From UBA4582 sp038106185 (GTDB taxonomy: Bacteria; Pseudomonadota; Gammaproteobacteria; Pseudomonadales; Azotimanducaceae), in assembly GCA_038106185.1 (NCBI GenBank), contig JAYODE010000013.1:14547-78546 (forward strand): a stretch of DNA of 64,000 bases, written 5' to 3'. The position numbers were made by a program, and so were the translations under genes. Below are positions 32,127 to 41,781 of this stretch, piece after piece (the stretch's first letter is position 1; the number at the start of each line of letters is the position of its first letter). The notes below the pieces were generated by a model, which did no database searches, was not told the origin of the DNA, and saw only the letters and a program-made list of their open reading frames with translations.

Positions 32127-34931
32127 CTATTCTGCGACGGCCACTGCCTCTGCTGACGGCGTTTTGACCGGCGTTTTGCGCGCCGGCACCTTGGCTTTGG
32201 CTTTGGCTTTAACTGTGGCTTTGGCTTTTGCTTTGGCTTTAACTTTGGCTTTGGCTTTCGTTTTGGCTTTGGCTTTAACTTTGGCTTTCGGTTTGCGCAA
32301 CGGGGCGGCTTCTTCAACCCACTTGCCATCGATAAAGTCAGCTCGCCAGCCTGTGGGCTTGTCATCAACCTCGGTCATCACATAGTGCTCTTTGGTCTTG
32401 CGGCCAAACTTGACCAGGCTTCGATTGCCATTGGGATCCATGACCGGTGCTCGCATCAGAAAACCATATTTGGGATCAATCTCATTTTGGTGCGGAAGCA
32501 ACTCATCCAGGTAGGGCGCGCGGGTTTCGCGATTTTTCGGAAACTGGCTGGCGGCCAGGAAAATACCGGCAGCACCATCTCGAAGTACATAGGTGTCATC
32601 AACTTTCTGACACTGCAGCTCGGGCATCGCCACCGGATCCATCTTGGGCGGCGCCGCTTCACCGTTTCGAAGCAGCTTACGGGTATTTTTACAGTCCTCA
32701 CTCGTACAGCCAAAATATTTGCCAAAACGTCCAGTCTTCAACTGCATCTCGGCACCACATTTATCACACGCCAACACGGGGCCATCATAGCCCTTGATCT
32801 TGAAGTGGCCGCGTTCGACTTCAGCCCCATCGCAGTCCGGGTTATTGCCGCAGACATGCAACTTACGCTCACTGTCAATCAGATAGCTGTCCATCGCTGT
32901 GTGGCAGCGGGAACAGCGGTGCTTGGTCAGCAGGATACGTGACTCTTCCTCTTCATCACCATTAGCACTCACCACCTCGTCACCGGGAATCAGATTGATG
33001 GTCGATTTACAGCGTTCTTTGGGTGGCAGATTGTATCCGGAGCACCCCAGAAAAACCCCGGTGCTGGCAGTACGGATCTGCATTTTGCGGCCACATTGCG
33101 GACAAGTAATATCCGTCATGGTCGGGTCATTGGCACGCATGCCGCCTTCCTCGCCACTGGCTTTTTCCACCTTACTGCTGAAATCCTGGTAGAACTCCGT
33201 CAGCACCTTCTTCCAATCGCGCTGACCACCGGACACCTGATCCAGCTCCTCTTCCAATTCTGCAGTAAAACCATAATCCAGCAGGTTGGGAAAGTTTTCC
33301 ACCAGACGTGAAGTCACCACATCACCGATCTTGTTCGCGTAAAAGCGCTTATTCTGAAGGTTAACGTAACCTCGATCTTGAATGGTGGTGATGATCGCTG
33401 CGTAGGTCGAGGGCCGACCAATGCCCTTCTTCTCCAGTTCTCGCACCAGGCTCGCCTCGCCAAACCGTGGCGGTGGCTTGGTAAAGTGTTGCACCGGATC
33501 AAGCTCTACGAGCGATAGTACCTGGCCGACCTGGTAATCAGGCAGCACCGTCTCTTCTTCTTTGCGACTGGCCGGCGGTTGCACACGGGTAAAACCATCA
33601 AATCGCAGAATACGTCCTCTAACCCGTAATTCCATCTCACCGGCTGCTACTACGACAGCCGTGCTCGTGTATTCAGCATTCGGCATCTGGCAGGCGACAA
33701 ACTGACGCCATATGAGTTCGTACAGACGCTCAGCATCTCGCTCCATACCCACAATTGAGGTGGTTTTGACCGTCACATCCGAGGGACGAATCGCCTCATG
33801 GGCTTCCTGCGCACCGCTCTTGCTGCTATACACTCTCGAAGCCTCTGGCAGGTAACGTGCACCAAACTCGGCTTCTATCCAATCTCGGCAACTGGTGACA
33901 GCATCGTTACTCAAGTTGGTTGAGTCAGTTCGCATATAGGTGATGTAGCCAGCTTCGTAGAGTCGCTGCGCCAACATCATGGTCTTTTTCACCCCGAAAC
34001 CAAGTCGAGTACTCGCTGCCTGTTGTAGCGTCGAGGTAATAAAGGGTGCAGAAGGACGAGTCTGGGTAGGTCTGTCTTCGCGACTTGTTACGGAGAAGGT
34101 TGCCGCCTGCAATCTTGCCAGAGCAGCATTCGTCTGCGCCTGACTGGTCGGCCGAAAGGCTTCGCCGGCGTCCTTGGTTACCTGAAATTTAACAACGTCA
34201 GTCAACGTTTTATCGGTTCCACGCAGGTCTGCGAACAGTTCCCAATATTCTTCCGGAACAAATGCTCGTATTTCCTTCTCACGCTCGACGATCAGTCGAA
34301 CCGCGACAGACTGCACTCGGCCAGCAGAAAGACCACGGGCTACTTTCGCCCACAGCAGTGGGGAAGCCAGAAAACCCACCACCCTGTCAAGAAAGCGTCT
34401 GGCCTGCTGCGCGTTGACCATGGCCATATCTATGTCGCCCGGATGCTCAAAGGCTTCCTTGATCGCCTTTTTGGTAATCTCGTTGAAGACAACCCGTCGG
34501 TAACGACTCTCATCACCACCAATCGCCTCACGCAAGTGCCAGGCAATGGCTTCGCCTTCGCGATCCAAGTCAGTCGCGAGATAAATCTGGTCAGCGTCCT
34601 TTGCCAAGCGCTTGAGTTCGCTGACAACCTTTTCTTTACCAGGCAGCACCTCATAGGTCGCTGCCCAGCCATGTTCCGGGTCAACACCCATTCGTGCAAT
34701 CAGCTGAGTGTGGGCCTTCTGCTTTTTATACGCGGCCTTTTTGTCAGGCGCCATTTTTCGGGTCTTTGCCGCCTCAGCAGCACGCGCTTTGAGGTCAGCA
34801 TTACCGTTGCCGCTGGTTGGCAAGTCACGAATGTGACCCACGCTCGACTTGACAATAAAGTCGCTGCCTAGGTATTTATTAATGGTCTTGGCTTTCGCCG
34901 GAGACTCAACGATAACTAGCGATTTTCCCAT
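32127..34931 (-). CDS. topA: DNA topoisomerase I
   Basis: 934 residues from ATG 34929-34931 (MGKSLVIVESPAKAKTINKY), fixed by AAGGAAG just upstream and a promoter further back; the longer frame from 34973 would start inside the -10. The TOPRIM domain has TDLDREGEAIAWHL, and the active-site Tyr is in GYITYMRTDSTN (about 310). Three C-terminal four-Cys zinc ribbons are seen: CPQCGRK onwards, CSRCHTA onwards and CDKCGAEM onwards. After these comes an unusual tail (last about 50 residues) of Lys-Ala repeats. It relaxes negatively supercoiled DNA. Confidence 0.98.
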   Translation of the reverse strand: MGKSLVIVESPAKAKTINKYLGSDFIVKSSVGHIRDLPTSGNGNADLKARAAEAAKTRKMAPDKKAAYKKQKAHTQLIARMGVDPEHGWAATYEVLPGKEKVVSELKRLAKDADQIYLATDLDREGEAIAWHLREAIGGDESRYRRVVFNEITKKAIKEAFEHPGDIDMAMVNAQQARRFLDRVVGFLASPLLWAKVARGLSAGRVQSVAVRLIVEREKEIRAFVPEEYWELFADLRGTDKTLTDVVKFQVTKDAGEAFRPTSQAQTNAALARLQAATFSVTSREDRPTQTRPSAPFITSTLQQAASTRLGFGVKKTMMLAQRLYEAGYITYMRTDSTNLSNDAVTSCRDWIEAEFGARYLPEASRVYSSKSGAQEAHEAIRPSDVTVKTTSIVGMERDAERLYELIWRQFVACQMPNAEYTSTAVVVAAGEMELRVRGRILRFDGFTRVQPPASRKEEETVLPDYQVGQVLSLVELDPVQHFTKPPPRFGEASLVRELEKKGIGRPSTYAAIITTIQDRGYVNLQNKRFYANKIGDVVTSRLVENFPNLLDYGFTAELEEELDQVSGGQRDWKKVLTEFYQDFSSKVEKASGEEGGMRANDPTMTDITCPQCGRKMQIRTASTGVFLGCSGYNLPPKERCKSTINLIPGDEVVSANGDEEEESRILLTKHRCSRCHTAMDSYLIDSERKLHVCGNNPDCDGAEVERGHFKIKGYDGPVLACDKCGAEMQLKTGRFGKYFGCTSEDCKNTRKLLRNGEAAPPKMDPVAMPELQCQKVDDTYVLRDGAAGIFLAASQFPKNRETRAPYLDELLPHQNEIDPKYGFLMRAPVMDPNGNRSLVKFGRKTKEHYVMTEVDDKPTGWRADFIDGKWVEEAAPLRKPKAKVKAKAKTKAKAKVKAKAKAKATVKAKAKAKVPARKTPVKTPSAEAVAVAE
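32194..32288. repeat. Lys/Ala-coding hexamer repeats in the topA tail
   Basis: The coding strand repeats AAAGCC-type hexamers with variations, giving a KAKVKAKAKTKA-type tail. It forms a basic tail beyond the zinc ribbons and resembles histone H1-like tails. It follows the same slippage style as the non-coding arrays. Confidence 0.9.
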
Positions 34932-34972
34932 AACTTCCTTGATTATTGCCGGCCAGCGGTAAAATGCCGACA

Positions 34973-35001
34973 TATATAGTGTGTTACCTGGCGCAGGTCA
35001 A
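34973..35001 (-). promoter_or_regulatory. sigma-70 promoter of topA
   Basis: On the reverse strand, TTGACC (34996-35001) and TATATA (34973-34978) are separated by exactly 17 bp, about 40 nt before the ATG. The best promoter match in the window. Confidence 0.75.
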
Positions 35002-35082
35002 CCTCTAACGTAAACTGATCCCACGCTTGAAAGGATCGCTAGCTTAGCCTGCGGGCGCGTGCTGTTGTCAACCTGCTTGTTC

Positions 35083-35658
35083 TCAGTGGTCGTGATTCGA
35101 TGCTGAATCAACCGCTTGCAAAGCCAAAGGGGCGGCGACACAACCTCGCATAAAGTCAATGAGTCTGGCTAAATCTGTGGCATCGCCACGCTCATTCCAG
35201 TAAGCCGAAACAATGTTTTTTCGCTCCTCAACTCTGACAACATCGTTAGGAAGCTGCGCCACTGAGCCTTGAAGATACTGACGCAAGGCGACAGGTAACT
35301 GAACTGTCTGCGTATCAACCCACTGCCAACCACTGGGCAAACCCTCTGCAGCTGTCGTTGACTGCCTGACCTTTCGTTCTAACGCCCAGTCAAAGGCGAT
35401 CTGCCTGGCTTCAGACCGAGGCCGAGGCAGTCGATAAGCGATCACGGACATAACCCGCTCCAAGGGCCTGCCGGTATTACTCAGATAAGCTTCAGGATCA
35501 GGATCTGGATCGTCAATACGCGTCAGATGCACACTGATCCCCGCCGCCATAGCTGTTTTTCTCTTTTGCATCTGGTCTTTCTGGCGCTTTGACGGCAGGA
35601 CCGCCAGGATCGGGCCAATGATCATAAAAAGTACTACCGCTATGATGAAGTAAGCCAT
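35083..35658 (-). CDS. membrane-anchored protein of unknown function, downstream-facing from topA
   Basis: 191 residues from ATG 35656-35658 (a frame from 35700 adds 14). One N-terminal membrane helix (AYFIIAVVLFMIIGPILAVL) is followed by a basic stretch (PSKRQKDQMQKRK) and a soluble cytoplasmic-facing domain with DDPDPDPEAYL and W/Y-rich segments (GLPSGWQWVD). Proteins like this lie beside topA in pseudomonads as I recall; no function is known to me. No enzymatic motif seen. Confidence 0.78.
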   Translation of the reverse strand: MAYFIIAVVLFMIIGPILAVLPSKRQKDQMQKRKTAMAAGISVHLTRIDDPDPDPEAYLSNTGRPLERVMSVIAYRLPRPRSEARQIAFDWALERKVRQSTTAAEGLPSGWQWVDTQTVQLPVALRQYLQGSVAQLPNDVVRVEERKNIVSAYWNERGDATDLARLIDFMRGCVAAPLALQAVDSASNHDH

Positions 35659-35782
35659 AATTTCACTGTCTTCAAGTAAATGCGCCGGCGATCGAGCCAT
35701 TGCTGTTGAGGTCCACCAGTTTACTGTGTAAATTTATCCGCACAGCCACTATTTTGTGAAAAATCTATCCGAGGCTTGAGCT

Positions 35783-36217
35783 ATGAGCGAATACAGACAC
35801 ATATTAGTCGCGGTCGATCTCACCGAAGAATCAGTTCAGGTCACGCAACGCGCTTGCGCCCTGAGAACCGCCTTCTCTGCCAAACTCAGTTGTGTGCATG
35901 TGATAGAACCCTTAAGCCTGGCCTATGGGGGGGATATCCCTATGGACCTGTCAACGATTCAGGACCAGATTCAAGACACCGCAAAATCTCATCTCGCCGA
36001 GTTTGCCAAGTCCTTGGCGATAGCGCCAGAAAACCAGCACCTGATATTCGGCCGACCAGAAACAGAAATCCACGCGCTGGCAAAAGAAATCGAGGCAGAT
36101 CTGATCGTGGTGGGTAGCCATGGTCGAGCGGGGCTCGCATTGCTGTTGGGTTCCACTGCCAACGGCGTGCTCCACGGCGCTACGTGTGACGTCCTGGCCG
36201 TGCGGGTCGGTATCTGA
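35783..36217 (+). CDS. universal stress protein (UspA family)
   Basis: 144 residues. The N-terminal HILVAVDLTEES and the C-terminal VVGSHGRAGLALLLGSTANGVL give the ATP-binding G-x2-G-x9-G-S signature of nucleotide-binding Usp proteins. A GAGG lies 9 nt before the ATG. Members help cells survive starvation and other stress. It is followed directly by slt. Confidence 0.93.
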   Translation: MSEYRHILVAVDLTEESVQVTQRACALRTAFSAKLSCVHVIEPLSLAYGGDIPMDLSTIQDQIQDTAKSHLAEFAKSLAIAPENQHLIFGRPETEIHALAKEIEADLIVVGSHGRAGLALLLGSTANGVLHGATCDVLAVRVGI

Positions 36218-36218
36218 T

Positions 36219-38193
36219 TTGCATCTGCGTCTCAAAGCAAGACGGCGATAGGGTTTCGGCTTTCTTCCGTGCCGTTATCGCCTGTTGGCTGATACTTTCA
36301 AGTCTGAGTCAGGTGTATGGCGCCGACGCTCCGTCGCCTGAACTGCTGGAGCAGCGTCGCGACTATTTGGCGGCCATCGCAGCGATCAAGTCACAACAGA
36401 AAAGCCGCTACAGGCAGTTGCGCGCAGGGCTCAGTCATTATCCCCTGCACCCTTATCTGGATTATACCGAGACGATTTATACGCTGGCCCGGCAAAGCAA
36501 CTCGTCTATCCAGGCATTCATAGACCAGTGGAGCGATACACCGCTCGCCGAGCAGCTACGGCAGAACTGGCTCTATTACCTCGCCAAACACCATCGCTGG
36601 CAAGAGTTTCTCGACATCTACAACCTTGACAGCGCCACCAGCGTTAATGCCTGCTCTTATGGGCTCGCGCTTTTTCGTACTCAGCAAATTACCGAGGCCT
36701 TCGCTCAGGCTGAGCGACTCTGGCTGGTGGGCCGTTCCCAGCCCGATGAATGTGATCCTATCTTCACAGCCTGGCGAGATGCCGGCGTACTTGACGATGT
36801 CATGGCCTGGCGGCGCTTTCAATTGGCGATGGCAGACAGCAAACTGACCCTGGCTCGGTATCTGCTGCGGTATATGGATAGCTCGACAAAGCAACTGGCG
36901 AGTCGTTTTATAGAAGTCCATCGAAAGCCCGAGCTGATCGCTCAGGTTCAACGTTTTAATGCCGACAATGATCGCCAGCGGCAGATCATTCTGCATGGCA
37001 TTGCGCGCCTGGCACGCCGTGATGCTCCTGCGGCACTGGCAACCATCAAGGCTTATCAGCAGCGTTACAAGTTTGACTCGACAGAAACCGAGGCGCTGTT
37101 TACCAGCATCGGCATTCGCCTGAGTCTGGCCGGTGATCCGAATGATGAGCTGAACAGTCTACCGGTTAGCTTGACAGGCCAAACCGAGCTACTCGAGGCG
37201 CGCATTCGCTATGCTTTGAAGCAGCTGGACTGGGGCGAGGCACTGGTCATGATCAACCGTCTCGATCCCGTCCTGCAACAGACTCCTCGATGGTCCTATT
37301 GGCGAGCGCGCATCCTGGCAGGATCGACAGACCCCAAGGACCTGGCGTCAGCGACAGACATTTATCGAAGTATTGCCCAGCAACGAGACTTCTATAGTTT
37401 CCTCGCCGCTGACATGATTGGCAGTCGTTATGAGTTTGCCGACTCACCCACTCTGGTGACGTCGGAAGAGGTGCTCAATCTGCAGGCTATGCCCGGAATA
37501 CAACGGGCTGAAGAGCTCTTTGCATTGAATGAGCTGACCCGCGCCAGACGAGAATGGCAGTTTACAACCCACGACTTCTCCCCCCGAGAGCGTCAAATCG
37601 CCGCTCGAGTCACAGAGGGCTGGGGTCAGTATCACCAGTCGATTCGCGCCATGATAGACGCCGAGACCTGGGACGATCTGACGCTTCGATTTCCACTGGC
37701 CTATCACGACAGCTTTATACTCAATACTCGAGCCGCCAACATCTCTCTGCCCTGGGGTATCGCCATCGCTCGCCAGGAAAGCGCATTTATGCCTGATGCC
37801 CGCTCGAGCGCAGGGGCTATAGGCTTGATGCAACTGATGCCTGCAACGGCAAAACAAACTGCTCGGCGCCATGGCGTCAAGTATGCCTCCAGCCAACAGC
37901 TGACAGACCCTGAAACAAATATTCAGCTCGGCACCGCCTACCTGGGCAACATGCTTCGGCGCTTCAACAATAATCGTATCCTTGCCTCTGCCGCCTATAA
38001 TGCTGGTCCTTCACGGGTTGAACGTTGGATTAATCCTGATCTGCCCTTAGACGTCTGGATCGAGACCCTGCCATTCGAAGAGACTCGCAGCTACGTGCAA
38101 AATGTCCTGATGTTTTCCAGCATTTACGCTTGGCGCCTGAATCAGACACCGCCTCTGATTATGCCCAACGAGTGGAAGGATTTCTCCTCATAG
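36219..38193 (+). CDS. slt: soluble lytic murein transglycosylase (start unclear)
   Basis: From codon 36313 the protein is 626 residues, with a long helical superhelix (U-shaped region) and a C-terminal SLT domain: IARQESAFMPDARSSAGAIGLMQLMP (catalytic Glu about 500) and AYNAGPSRVERWI. It cleaves peptidoglycan glycan chains in the periplasm. In the same frame just upstream is a clear signal-peptide core, AVIACWLILSSLSQVYGA, but no ATG, GTG or TTG precedes it before the in-frame stop at 36187. A TTG at 36219 in another frame gives MHLRLKARRR, a good signal n-region, so a one-base error or frameshift near 36235-36262 is likely. Confidence 0.88.
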
Positions 38194-38472
38194 AATAGCG
38201 CCTTCCTCAACTCGGCGAGTCCCGATACTGAACCCGCTGAACCCGAAGACCGCCAAAGGGTGGGCTTAACTGACCCAGCGGCGCAATAGTCGCCAGTGCC
38301 GGCTTAGTCAGAACCCGCTGAGTCAGAACCAGCTGAGTCAGTGACAGCTGAGTCAATAGGGTCAATCTCAATTAGGTCAATAAGATCGTGCTGCGAGGGT
38401 GTCTGACTCAACGCCAAGTCTCAGGTATACTCACCCTTTATTTATGGCCTAAGGCAGGCACAGATTATCCCG
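38194..38472. other. intergenic region between slt and tatD
   Basis: No gene seen. It holds a 15-bp array (38306-38365) and a TATACT (38426-38431) that is a plausible -10 for tatD, with only a poor -35 (TCTGAC). Confidence 0.45.
38306..38365. repeat. 15-bp tandem array, about four copies
   Basis: AGTCAGAACCCGCTG, AGTCAGAACCAGCTG, AGTCAGTGACAGCTG and AGTCAATAGGGTCAA at 38306, 38321, 38336 and 38351. Confidence 0.9.
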
Positions 38473-39291
38473 ATGAGTAGTTCGATTTCCCCTGAGCCCG
38501 CCCTTGAAGCCCTTGTGGATATCGGCGCCAACCTGACCCATGAATCTTTTACCGTGGATTTTGCCGACGTCCTGAATCGCGCCCGCCAGGTCGGCGTGAG
38601 CCAGATTATTGTCACTGGCGCATCTTTACAGGGCAGTATTGATGCCCTGCAGCTGGCCCAGCAACATTCGGGCTACCTGTGGGCGACAGCGGGCATCCAT
38701 CCACACCATGCGAACGAGACAGATGCCACCACGCTAGCACAACTGCGAGATCTGGCCGCTCAACCGCAGATCAAGGCGATCGGAGAGACGGGCCTGGATT
38801 TCTTTCGCGATCTTTGTCCTCGACACCAGCAGATCCAGGCTTTTGAAGCCCATATTGAGCTGGCTATCGAAACCGGATTGCCCATGTTCCTGCACGAGCG
38901 GGATGCCAGCCGCGCTTTTATTGAGGTACTACAGCCCTATCGGGATCAGCTGAGCCAGGTCGTGGTGCATTGCTTCACCGGTGAGGCAGCCGCGCTCTAT
39001 AGCTACCTGGACCTGGACTGCTATATCGGGATCACTGGCTGGCTCTGCGACGAGCGCCGCGGTACCCACTTGATTCCTCTGGTGCGCGAAATACCCGCCA
39101 CTCGACTACTCATCGAGACAGATGCACCCTATCTGATGCCGCGCAACATCACGCCCAAGCCTAAAAGCCGTCGCAATGAACCCGTACACTTGCCCTATGT
39201 GTGCCAGGCTGTGGCCAATGCCACTGGCAGAGACTACGCAGACATAGCCCGCACCACCACGGCCAACGCTCGAGCCTTCTTTCGCCTATGA
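38473..39291 (+). CDS. tatD: TatD family metal-dependent deoxyribonuclease
   Basis: 272 residues. It begins with VDIGANLTHESF, the TatD-specific variant of the usual H-x-H start, and continues with TAGIHPHHAN, IGETGLDF, MFLHERDA, VVHCFTGE, IGITGWLCDERRG and LLIETDAPYLMPR, all as in E. coli TatD. It is a 3'-5' DNA exonuclease that needs divalent metal, with roles in DNA repair. Its stop overlaps the ATG of the glutaredoxin-like gene (ATGA). Confidence 0.95.
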   Translation: MSSSISPEPALEALVDIGANLTHESFTVDFADVLNRARQVGVSQIIVTGASLQGSIDALQLAQQHSGYLWATAGIHPHHANETDATTLAQLRDLAAQPQIKAIGETGLDFFRDLCPRHQQIQAFEAHIELAIETGLPMFLHERDASRAFIEVLQPYRDQLSQVVVHCFTGEAAALYSYLDLDCYIGITGWLCDERRGTHLIPLVREIPATRLLIETDAPYLMPRNITPKPKSRRNEPVHLPYVCQAVANATGRDYADIARTTTANARAFFRL

Positions 39292-39536
39292 ATCTGACCC
39301 TTTACACAACCCTCGGTTGTCACTTGTGTGAGCAAGCATTAGAGTTACTCAAAGAGAGTCAGGCTCGAGGCCGCACCTTGACCATTCACTCTGTAGAAAT
39401 CAGTGACTCAGATGATCTGATCGCCCTGTATGGTGTTCGTATCCCGGTGATAAAGACCCATGACTCAAATACAGAGCTTGGCTGGCCCTTTGACTCAGCC
39501 ACCCTGGATCAGTTTCTGGATGCCGCAGAATCCTAG
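39288..39536 (+). CDS. glutaredoxin-like small protein (DUF836 type)
   Basis: 82 residues from ATG 39288, overlapping the tatD stop. MNLTLYTTLGCHLCEQALEL places a C-x-x-C pair (Cys 11 and 14) in a thioredoxin fold, and YGVRIPVI supplies the cis-Pro. This short family is a glutaredoxin relative of unknown partner. Coupled to tatD. Confidence 0.88.
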   Translation: MNLTLYTTLGCHLCEQALELLKESQARGRTLTIHSVEISDSDDLIALYGVRIPVIKTHDSNTELGWPFDSATLDQFLDAAES

Positions 39537-39639
39537 CTCACCATTAACCAGGATTTACGGCAGCGAATACCGGCTGGCACCGACCCAAACTGGCGAACAG
39601 AACGACAGCGCCGTACAGACAAACCCTGAGAACTATTCG

Positions 39640-41604
39640 ATGATCGCAGCATACGGTACTTGGCAGTCCCCCATCACTTCTGACTTGATCGTCGCTGAGA
39701 TGGTTGGCGTAGGCAGTCCCGCCCTTGTCGCGGACGCCCATTACTGGGTTGAAGCCAGACCTCGCGAGGCCGGCCGCAACGTCCTGGTTCGGCGCACCCC
39801 GGACGGTCGCACTATCGACCTGACACCAGCGCCGTTTAATGTTCGAACTCGCGTTCATGAATATGGCGGCGGCGCCTGGTGGCACGATGCCGAAACTGCC
39901 TATTTCTGCAACTTTGCTGACCAGCAAATCTATCAAATCGACAACCTGAATGAGATCCCGACACTTCCTCGCCAGCTGACCCACTCGCCTCATCTGCGGT
40001 TTGCTGACGGGATCAAAGATGCTCACCGAAATCGTCTCATCTGTGTGGTCGAAGATCACAGCGATGCGCTCGCCGAGCCGAAGAACTATCTGGCTAGCGT
40101 AGATCTCGACAGCGGCGAAGTGACTCCTCTGAGCAGCGGCCACGACTTTTATGCCGCGCCGGCCCTCAGTCCCGATGGCGCGAACCTCGCCTGGATCACC
40201 TGGGACCATCCGGATATGCCCTGGGATGGCACGGAACTCTGGCAGGCAGCCCTGGTAGACTCGCGCGATCCTCATTCAAACAACGGTGAACCAGGAATAT
40301 TGGCCCCGGAGAAAATCGCTGGCAGTCGAACCGAGGCGGTACAACAACCGCGCTATTCGCCCAGTGGTGAGCTGTACTTTGTTTCTGACCGCAGCGGCTG
40401 GTGGAATCTGTATCGCTACCTGGAACCGAGTGGAACGAGTCCTCTGTGGCCTATGAGCGCCGAGTTTGGCGAACCCCAGTGGGTCTTTGGCCCGAGCAAT
40501 TACCAGTTCCTCGGTACCGATATTCTCTGCTGCTTTTCAAACAACTGTGTCAGTCAACTGGCCTTACTGCATGCCGATGGCAGCCACAAATTGCTTCACC
40601 AGCCTTACACCGATATCAGCGGCATTCAAGTGAGCGCAGACCAGCGCCATTGTCTTTTTGTCGGCGCAACGCCAACCACCTTCAGTGCCGTGGTCTGTCT
40701 TGATCTGGCGACGGGTGAAACGACTCGAATCAAGTCGTCCTGTGACCTGAACCTGGATTCAGGCTATTACGCCCTGCCTCAGGCGATCGACTTTCCCACC
40801 AGTAATGGCGAGATCGCGCACGGCTTTTACTACCCGCCGACCAATAAGGACTTTCAGCCGGTTGAAGGCAGCGCGCCACCACTGGTGGTTGAACTCCATG
40901 GCGGACCAACCAGTGCGACCCATTCCGGACTTAACCTGCGCAAGCAGTATTGGACCAGCCGCGGCTTTGCAGTGCTGGATGTCAATTATCGTGGCTCCAC
41001 CGGTTATGGTCGCGTATACCGCGACAAACTCAAGCACCAGTGGGGTATCGTCGATGTCGACGATACTGTGTTCGGTGCCCAGTACCTGGTAGACCGAGGG
41101 CTGGCTGATCCTGATCGACTGGCGATCAAAGGCGGCAGTGCGGGCGGCTATACGACTCTGGCTGCTCTAGCCTTGCGTAGTACCTTCAAGGCGGGTGCCA
41201 GCTACTACGGCGTTGGCGACCTGGAGGCCCTGGCCAAAGACACCCACAAATTCGAGTCCCGTTACCTGGACAGCCTGATCGGCGAGTACCCTCGTGATAT
41301 CAAAGTCTATGAGGATCGTTCCCCCATCAATCACATTGATCGACTCGACTGCCCGGTGATCTTCTTTCAAGGGCTGGAGGATAAGGTCGTGCCACCCAAC
41401 CAGGCGGAGGCGATGGTCGCAGCCCTCGAGAACAAAGGCATCCCTGTCGCCTATGTCCCCTTTGAAGGTGAGCAGCACGGCTTTCGCCAGGCAGCCAATA
41501 TCAAGCGGGCCCTGGATCTGGAGCTATATTTTTATGGGCGCATCTTTGGATTTATACCGGCCGATAAGATTATCCCCGTACCTATTCTGAATCTCGATTC
41601 CTGA
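39640..41604 (+). CDS. S9 family prolyl oligopeptidase (acylaminoacyl/dipeptidyl peptidase type)
   Basis: 654 residues from ATG 39640 (MIAAYGTWQSPITSDLIVAE). The longer frame from 39460 overlaps the glutaredoxin gene and adds unrelated sequence. An N-terminal beta-propeller (HEYGGGAWW, APALSPDGANLAWI, SPSGELYFVSD) gates a C-terminal alpha/beta hydrolase: nucleophile KGGSAGGYTT (Ser about 509), Asp in QGLEDKVVPP (about 583), His in EQHGF (about 615). It removes short peptide ends in the cytoplasm; no signal peptide. Confidence 0.93.
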   Translation: MIAAYGTWQSPITSDLIVAEMVGVGSPALVADAHYWVEARPREAGRNVLVRRTPDGRTIDLTPAPFNVRTRVHEYGGGAWWHDAETAYFCNFADQQIYQIDNLNEIPTLPRQLTHSPHLRFADGIKDAHRNRLICVVEDHSDALAEPKNYLASVDLDSGEVTPLSSGHDFYAAPALSPDGANLAWITWDHPDMPWDGTELWQAALVDSRDPHSNNGEPGILAPEKIAGSRTEAVQQPRYSPSGELYFVSDRSGWWNLYRYLEPSGTSPLWPMSAEFGEPQWVFGPSNYQFLGTDILCCFSNNCVSQLALLHADGSHKLLHQPYTDISGIQVSADQRHCLFVGATPTTFSAVVCLDLATGETTRIKSSCDLNLDSGYYALPQAIDFPTSNGEIAHGFYYPPTNKDFQPVEGSAPPLVVELHGGPTSATHSGLNLRKQYWTSRGFAVLDVNYRGSTGYGRVYRDKLKHQWGIVDVDDTVFGAQYLVDRGLADPDRLAIKGGSAGGYTTLAALALRSTFKAGASYYGVGDLEALAKDTHKFESRYLDSLIGEYPRDIKVYEDRSPINHIDRLDCPVIFFQGLEDKVVPPNQAEAMVAALENKGIPVAYVPFEGEQHGFRQAANIKRALDLELYFYGRIFGFIPADKIIPVPILNLDS

Positions 41605-41781
41605 CTCGCCAGCGGCGCGCCGATTTAAGCAGGCGTTGACACCGGCCGCCGAGAAAAACCCGCGGCTGAGTTGGCGCCGTCGCAGGGTGTGGCAGGAATC
41701 TGGAATATTCATCCTGCACGCTTTCGATCAGGGACAGTTCCCATTACTATCAGCCTACAGTCTTCCCGGTCACCTTGATTT

